The position numbers and the translations under genes were made by a program. Shown one piece after another: positions 59,822-64,000 of a stretch of 64,000 nt of DNA (positions within the stretch are counted from its first letter, which is position 1; every line of letters starts with the position of its first letter). The notes beneath the pieces were generated by a model. That model saw nothing but the letters and a program-made list of their open reading frames with translations, ran no database searches and was not told where the DNA came from. Origin of the DNA: Streptomyces sp. NBC_00525 (lineage in GTDB: Bacteria > Actinomycetota > Actinomycetes > Streptomycetales > Streptomycetaceae); the NCBI RefSeq assembly GCF_036346595.1, contig NZ_CP107834.1:5828001-5892000 (forward strand), in the 5' to 3' direction.

Positions 59822-60790
59822 TTGAGCGCCGAAAAGTCTGTTCCCCACCGTCCGTTGGGCCCGGGTGGCCCCGAGGTGCCGGTACTGGCACTGGGGTCCT
59901 GGAACACCTGGGACCGGATGGATTTCGATGACGCGGTGTCGCTGGTGGCACGGGCAGCCGAGCTGGGCTGTGCCTTCTTCGACGTCGCGCACTACAACAT
60001 GGGCCCGCACGCGGAGAACGCCCGCACCGATCTGATCTTCGGCCGGGCCGTACGGGAGGCCGGGCTCGCCCGCGCCGACTGGCGGTTCTGCGGGAAGCTC
60101 TGGCTCTGGGACTACCCGGCGACCGGCTTCACGCAGCAGATGGAGACATCCCTGGAACGCGTCGGCGTCGAGAGCGCCGACATGGTCGTCGTCGGCGACT
60201 ACTTCGGCGACCTCGACGTCGAGCGGGTCGTCACCGACGTCGCCGAGCAGATCGAGGCGGGCCGCTTCACCACCTGGGGCGTCAACAACTGGCGCTACGA
60301 CGATCTGCGGGCCGCGCTCGACATCGCCCGCGCCCGCGGACTGGTACCGCCCTCGTTCGCCCAGCTCAAGTACGGCCTGGTCCGCAGGTCCATGGCCGAG
60401 GGCCGCTACTACGCCCCCCTCTTCGAGTCGGGGGAGCTGGCCCTCCAGGCCTCCGACGTCTTCGAGGGCGGCATCCTGGTCGGAAACCTCCGGCCGAACC
60501 GCAAGATCGGTGCCGACGTCGGCGGCATCCGGGAACGCGTCGCCGAGGCCTACCCGCGGGTCCGCGAGCTGGCGGAGAGCCTCGGGGCCACCCCGGCCCA
60601 GCTGGGCATCGCGTTCTGCCTGGCCAACCCGGCGACCGCGAACGTCCTGGTCGGGGTCTCCCGGCAGGCCCAGCTGGAGGACAACGCCGGCGCCGTCGCC
60701 CTGCTCGACCGGGTGGGCGCGGCGGCCCTGCGCGAGGCCGTGGCCGACCTCTGGCTCGACCGCGACGTCGCCCCGGACGGCACCTGGTGA
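59822..60790 (+). CDS. aldo/keto reductase (His-less active site), paralog 2
   Basis: This 322-residue protein starts with TTG 59822 behind GGAGGAG. It opens ALGSWNTWDRMDFDDAV like the first paralog. The tetrad Asp and Tyr are in FFDVAHYNMG and the Lys in FCGKLWLW. The catalytic His position reads MVVVGDYFGD, so it is Gly again. GVNNWRYDD and QLKYGLVRRSMAEG are also shared with paralog 1. It is followed after 76 nt by the methyltransferase-like gene on the same strand. A reduction or isomerisation role in the locus is inferred. Confidence 0.87.
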   Translation: MSAEKSVPHRPLGPGGPEVPVLALGSWNTWDRMDFDDAVSLVARAAELGCAFFDVAHYNMGPHAENARTDLIFGRAVREAGLARADWRFCGKLWLWDYPATGFTQQMETSLERVGVESADMVVVGDYFGDLDVERVVTDVAEQIEAGRFTTWGVNNWRYDDLRAALDIARARGLVPPSFAQLKYGLVRRSMAEGRYYAPLFESGELALQASDVFEGGILVGNLRPNRKIGADVGGIRERVAEAYPRVRELAESLGATPAQLGIAFCLANPATANVLVGVSRQAQLEDNAGAVALLDRVGAAALREAVADLWLDRDVAPDGTW

Positions 60791-60866
60791 CCCGCCCGGC
60801 CCCGCCGGACCCCCGCCACCCCCGTACCCGCCCCACGACCCCCGACCCCACCCGCAGGAGGACCGC

Positions 60867-61856
60867 ATGACCACCACGCCCACCCCCGCAACGCCCGACC
60901 GCATCGTCGACATCGCGATCGGCTACATGGGCGCCAAGCAGCTCTTCGCCGCCGCCCGCACCGGCCTCTTCCGCGCCCTCGCGGACGGCGAGCGCGACGT
61001 GGCCCAGATCGCCGCCGCCACCGGGCTCAGCGAGAAGATGTCCCGCATCCTGGCCGACTCCATGAACGGCCTGGGCCTGCTGGAGCGCGCCGAGGGCCGC
61101 TACCGGCTCGCCCCGGACGCCGCCGCCCACCTGAGCGGCGAGGGCGACCTCGACCTCCACCCCTTCCTCGGCTTCCTCAACGAGATCAGCTACGGGCACT
61201 GGCTCCAGTTCGACACCACCGTCGACACCACCAAGCCCGGCGAGCTGGCGATGGACGAGGGCCGCTGGGCGACCTTCATGGCCGGCGTCATGCGCTACAA
61301 CGCGCTGCACGCCGCCATGCTGGCCCGCTCCTTCGACTTCACCCCGTACAAGAGCCTGCTCGACCTCGGCGGCCTCTCGCCGGAATTCGCCCTCGGCGCG
61401 CTGCGGGCCAACCCGGAGCTGTCGGCCCGCTTCGTCTTCGACCCGGCCTCCACCGAGTCGCTCACCGAGGCGCTGGCGGCCGCCGGCTTCTCGGACCGGG
61501 CGACGATCGAGCCCGCGCCCACCGACGAGGCCGCGCCGGGCGGCGAGCACGACCTCGTCATGGTCAACCACGTGATCCACCGGTTCACCGCCGAGCAGAA
61601 CCGCGCCATCCTCGTGAACGCCCGTGCCGCGGCACGCCCCGGCGCGACCCTGCTCCTGCTGGACTTCCTGCTGGACGACGACGAGCGCCAGCGGCCGATC
61701 GACGCCCTGCACGCGGGCGAGTACTTTGTCATCGACGGCACGGTCGTGTATCCGGAGGCCGAAGTCACCGGCTGGCTGGAGGCCGCGGGATGGCGCCGGC
61801 GTGAGGTGATCGCCCTGCCCGGAAGCCCCCGAGTCGTGGTCGCAGAAGCCGTCTGA
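60867..61856 (+). CDS. O-methyltransferase-like protein (Methyltransf_2 type)
   Basis: This 329-residue protein starts at ATG 60867 behind AGGAGG. The first 90 residues form the winged-helix dimerisation domain (AAARTGLFRALADGERDVAQ, TGLSEKMSRILADSMNGLGL). The methyltransferase domain follows, with SLLDLGGLSPEFALGALR at the SAM-binding loop and VNHVIHRF at the position of the catalytic-His helix. The SAM loop lacks the usual third glycine (GGxSP instead of GGGxG), so SAM binding may be altered. It is probably cotranscribed with the aldo/keto reductase gene. Its substrate could be a phenolic hydroxyl, but this is not shown. Confidence 0.82.
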   Translation: MTTTPTPATPDRIVDIAIGYMGAKQLFAAARTGLFRALADGERDVAQIAAATGLSEKMSRILADSMNGLGLLERAEGRYRLAPDAAAHLSGEGDLDLHPFLGFLNEISYGHWLQFDTTVDTTKPGELAMDEGRWATFMAGVMRYNALHAAMLARSFDFTPYKSLLDLGGLSPEFALGALRANPELSARFVFDPASTESLTEALAAAGFSDRATIEPAPTDEAAPGGEHDLVMVNHVIHRFTAEQNRAILVNARAAARPGATLLLLDFLLDDDERQRPIDALHAGEYFVIDGTVVYPEAEVTGWLEAAGWRRREVIALPGSPRVVVAEAV

Positions 61857-61882
61857 CCTGCACGTTCTCCCTCGGCCCACCC

Positions 61883-61930
61883 ATGGCCCCGTCGCTCCCG
61901 AATTGGCCGCGACGGGGCCATTGCCTTTTT
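61883..61930 (+). terminator. terminator after the methyltransferase-like gene
   Basis: A perfect 13-bp repeat (61883-61895 with 61909-61921) is followed by TGCCTTTTT. Its tail overlaps the -35 of the next promoter. Confidence 0.85.
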
Positions 61931-61948
61931 CGCCGACGCCCGTAGACT
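61921..61948 (+). promoter_or_regulatory. promoter of the peptide-type ABC transporter operon
   Basis: TTGCCT (61921-61926) and TAGACT (61943-61948) are 16 bp apart, a good housekeeping-type pair, leaving a leader of about 150 nt. The -10 lies within CCGTAGACTAAC, which is also found inverted at 57462-57473. Confidence 0.6.
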
Positions 61949-62105
61949 AACGCCCACGACACGTGAGGTGGCGGGCAGACCAACTCTTCCGCGCACCCAC
62001 TCTCATATCTGCGCCGAGCGCTGTGACGGCGAGAGGGCCGGCGGTTCCCTTCCTCTCCCGCATCGATCCGGTACGAGCGCCCCTTCTTACGTGAGAGAAG
62101 ACTCC

Positions 62106-63617
62106 ATGAAGCGAATCTGGAGAGCCACGGTTGTCGCGGTCGCCGCGATGGCGATGGCCGCGTGCACCAACACAACCACCTCCGGCAGCGGTACCGCGGA
62201 CGAGGACATCAAAATAGGCACCCTCCTCGACGTCACCTCCTGGGACCCCGCCCAGGCCGACATCGGGTTCGACGGCCCCTACCTCTCGGCCCTCTACGAC
62301 CCGCTGATCTCCCTCGACAAGGACTCCAAGCCGGTCCCCGGCCTGGCCAAGGAGTGGAAGTACTCCGCGGACTTCCTGACCCTCACCATGGACCTGCGCA
62401 CCGGGGTCGAGTTCAGCGACGGCCAGGCGTTCGACGCCGACGCCGCCGTACAGAACCTCGAACACCTCAAGGCGGGCGTCCGCTCCGGCTCCACCTACGA
62501 CAACGTCACCGACATCAAGAAGGTGGACGCGGACACCATCGCCCTCCACCTGAAGAAGAAGGACGACGCCCTCCTCTACTACATGGGCATCGGCCGCAGC
62601 TGGATGGCCTCGCCCGCCGCGATCAAGGCGGACACCCTCGCCAACCAGCCGGTCGGCTCCGGCCCCTACACCTACGAGAAGGGCAAGTCGACCCCCGGCT
62701 CGGACTACGTCTTCGCCAAGAAGTCCGGACACTGGGACGACAAGACCTACCCCTTCTCCACCGTGCACATCCAGCCCATCGCCGACCCGACCGCCAGCTT
62801 CAACGCCATGCTCTCCGGCCAGCTGGACATCGCCTACGCCAACGCCGCGGACATCCCGCGCGCCAAGGACAACGGCTGGAACGTCGCCTCCGACGTCGCC
62901 ACCTGGGTCGGCCTCCAGTACACCGACCGGACCGGCAAGCAGCTCAAGCCGCTGGGCGACGTCCGGGTGCGCCGCGCCATCAGCCACGCCTTCGACGGCG
63001 CCGCCATGCTCAAGTCCGTCGGCCAGAACGCCGGCGTCGCCACCAACCAGGTCTTCCCGGCCGGCCGCCCCGTCTACGACGAGACGCTGAACTCCCGGTA
63101 CGCCTTCGACCTGGACAAGGCCAAGAAGCTCATGGCCGAAGCCGGCTACCCCGACGGCTTCAAGGTCACCATGCCGATGTCGTCGATCTTCCAGCCGTGG
63201 CAGCCCTCGGTCCAGCAGACCCTGGGCAAGATCGGGATCAAGGTGACCTGGAAGAACCTGTCACCCGCCGACTACCAGAAGAACGCCGCCACCTTCCCCA
63301 TGTTCGTGGCGGTCCTGGCCCTGGACTCCAACCCGGCGGCCTCGGTCGACGGCCGGATCACCTCCCAGCAGTGGTTCAACCCGAACCCCTCCACCGATGA
63401 CTTCCCCAAGGTCAAGGAGCTGGTCGGCAAGATCGAGGCGGCCACCGGCGACGCCCAGGTGCCCCTCATCCAGCAGCTCAACAAGGAAATCACCGAACAG
63501 GCCTGGCAGGACGTCTGGTACCAGGCGAACAACACCTACTTCAGCGTCAAGGGCATCACCGTCACCCCGATCACCGGAATGATGTTCCCGACCCTGCGGT
63601 TCGTCCAGCGCGGCTAG
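62106..63617 (+). CDS. ABC transporter substrate-binding lipoprotein (family 5, peptide/nickel type)
   Basis: This 503-residue protein starts at ATG 62106 with GAGAGAAG upstream. The signal peptide MKRIWRATVVAVAAMAMAAC ends in a lipobox with Cys20 as lipidated residue. Family-5 marks include YDPLISLDKDSKPVPGLAKEW, LRTGVEFSDGQAFDADA, and VRVRRAISHAFDGAAML with the binding-protein hinge. It catches small peptides or related amide compounds outside the membrane. It is followed by a stable hairpin and a DppB-like permease gene. Position beside the catabolic genes suggests uptake of the pathway's substrate. Confidence 0.93.
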   Translation: MKRIWRATVVAVAAMAMAACTNTTTSGSGTADEDIKIGTLLDVTSWDPAQADIGFDGPYLSALYDPLISLDKDSKPVPGLAKEWKYSADFLTLTMDLRTGVEFSDGQAFDADAAVQNLEHLKAGVRSGSTYDNVTDIKKVDADTIALHLKKKDDALLYYMGIGRSWMASPAAIKADTLANQPVGSGPYTYEKGKSTPGSDYVFAKKSGHWDDKTYPFSTVHIQPIADPTASFNAMLSGQLDIAYANAADIPRAKDNGWNVASDVATWVGLQYTDRTGKQLKPLGDVRVRRAISHAFDGAAMLKSVGQNAGVATNQVFPAGRPVYDETLNSRYAFDLDKAKKLMAEAGYPDGFKVTMPMSSIFQPWQPSVQQTLGKIGIKVTWKNLSPADYQKNAATFPMFVAVLALDSNPAASVDGRITSQQWFNPNPSTDDFPKVKELVGKIEAATGDAQVPLIQQLNKEITEQAWQDVWYQANNTYFSVKGITVTPITGMMFPTLRFVQRG

Positions 63618-63627
63618 TACCCGTACA

Positions 63628-63660
63628 GGCGGGGCCGCCCGGTCGCCGGGCGGCCCCGCC
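63628..63660 (+). other. intergenic hairpin between binding-protein and permease genes
   Basis: A perfect 15-bp stem (63628-63642 with 63646-63660) with a 3-nt loop and no U-tract. Such stems after binding-protein genes usually stabilise the upstream mRNA or attenuate the permease genes, giving more binding protein. Confidence 0.7.
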
Positions 63661-63676
63661 GTCAGAGGGGCCCAAC

Positions 63677-64000
63677 ATGATCAGATTCACGATACGGCGA
63701 CTGCTCTCGGGACTCGTCCTCCTGCTCGTCGTCACCTCCGCCACCTTCTTCCTGGCACACCTGGCCATCGGCGACCCCACCGCCGGCCTGCTCGGAAACA
63801 ACGCCACACCGGTACAGCGGGCGGCACTGCACGAGAAGCTCGGCCTGGACCGCCCGATCATCACCCAGTACTGGGACTGGTTCTCGCACGCCATCCGCGG
63901 CGACTTCGGCACGTCCTGGCGCAACTTCCAGCCCGTCTCGGACCAGATCGCCCTGCGCGTACCGGTCACCCTCTCGGTCGTGCTGGCCGCCACCCTCCTC
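63677..64000 (+). CDS. ABC transporter permease, DppB-like, N-terminal part (cut by window edge)
   Basis: The frame opens at ATG 63677 (AGAGGGG upstream) and runs past the window, 108 residues visible. It begins MIRFTIRRLLSGLVLLLVV, the typical first transmembrane helix of DppB/OppB permeases. It continues with LGLDRPIITQYWDWFSHAIR and GDFGTSWRNFQPVSDQIALR, the periplasmic loop signature of this family, and the start of the second helix (VTLSVVLAATLL). It belongs to the same operon as the binding lipoprotein. Confidence 0.9.
   Translation, partial: MIRFTIRRLLSGLVLLLVVTSATFFLAHLAIGDPTAGLLGNNATPVQRAALHEKLGLDRPIITQYWDWFSHAIRGDFGTSWRNFQPVSDQIALRVPVTLSVVLAATLL

Noticed and set aside
63628..63660. 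Hairpin after the binding-protein gene as operon terminator
   Set aside because: There is no U-tract and the permease gene of the same transporter starts 17 nt later, so a stabilising or attenuating stem is more likely.

Overview
The window looks like chromosome of a Streptomyces or close relative. G+C is very high with G/C-rich third codon positions, GTG and TTG starts are common, neighbouring genes overlap by GTGA or ATGA, and AfsR/SARP-type and XRE/NB-ARC regulators are present. No tRNA, rRNA, CRISPR array, insertion sequence or phage gene was seen. Both ends cut a gene: an MFS transporter at the left and an ABC permease at the right.

Region 1 (about 1-41 kb) is a nonribosomal peptide cluster, almost all on the minus strand. 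Operon A (33064 to 12814) encodes a 4-module NRPS (C-A-T x4), a type II thioesterase, a TauD/SyrP-like Fe/2-oxoglutarate hydroxylase, a free-standing A-T protein with a glutamine-type code, and a C-T-C-T protein carrying only a relic of an adenylation domain. Operon B (12632 to 5269) encodes the terminating NRPS (A-C-T-C-A-T-TE) and an MbtH-like protein. Operon C (5081 leftwards) encodes both glutamate mutase subunits, with the large one fused to an asparagine-synthetase-like domain, then an FMN glutamate-synthase-domain protein, a small unknown protein and an MFS exporter. It looks like a supply line for 3-methylaspartate, and perhaps 3-methylasparagine. Nine carrier domains in total suggest a peptide of up to nine residues. 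Regulators sit at 33.3-38.5 kb, with a tiny secreted peptide divergent from the XRE-type gene.

The most notable signal is one promoter design shared by four minus-strand promoters, at 5.1, 12.7, 33.1 and 41.1 kb. Each has direct repeats of a heptamer close to ACTGCCG, mostly 11-13 bp apart. Each then has exactly 21 bp and a -10-like hexamer (TAGCAT, TAGCGT, TTGTAT, TAGCGT). This ties the precursor operon, both NRPS operons and an otherwise unexplained two-gene operon (a secreted 70-residue peptide plus a Cys-rich protein, 41.0-40.3 kb) into one regulon. The first candidate for the activator is the SARP-type protein.

Region 2 (about 41-64 kb) is catabolic. A GntR/FadR-type regulator lies among palindromes of consensus T(C/A)GTATAC(G/A)A. 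The plus-strand operon from 47986 encodes homoprotocatechuate (3,4-dihydroxyphenylacetate) meta-cleavage enzymes: a FAH-RraA fusion, a DapA-family aldolase, HpaE and HpaD. Around it are two YtcJ-like amidohydrolases, two HSL-type hydrolases, a phosphotriesterase-family enzyme with a ligand-less paralog, two aldo/keto reductases, a zinc alcohol dehydrogenase, an SDR, an O-methyltransferase-like protein, a Bcr/CflA-type MFS exporter and the start of a peptide-type ABC importer. This resembles a dedicated pathway for uptake and breakdown of an aromatic compound; its substrate cannot be read from the sequence.
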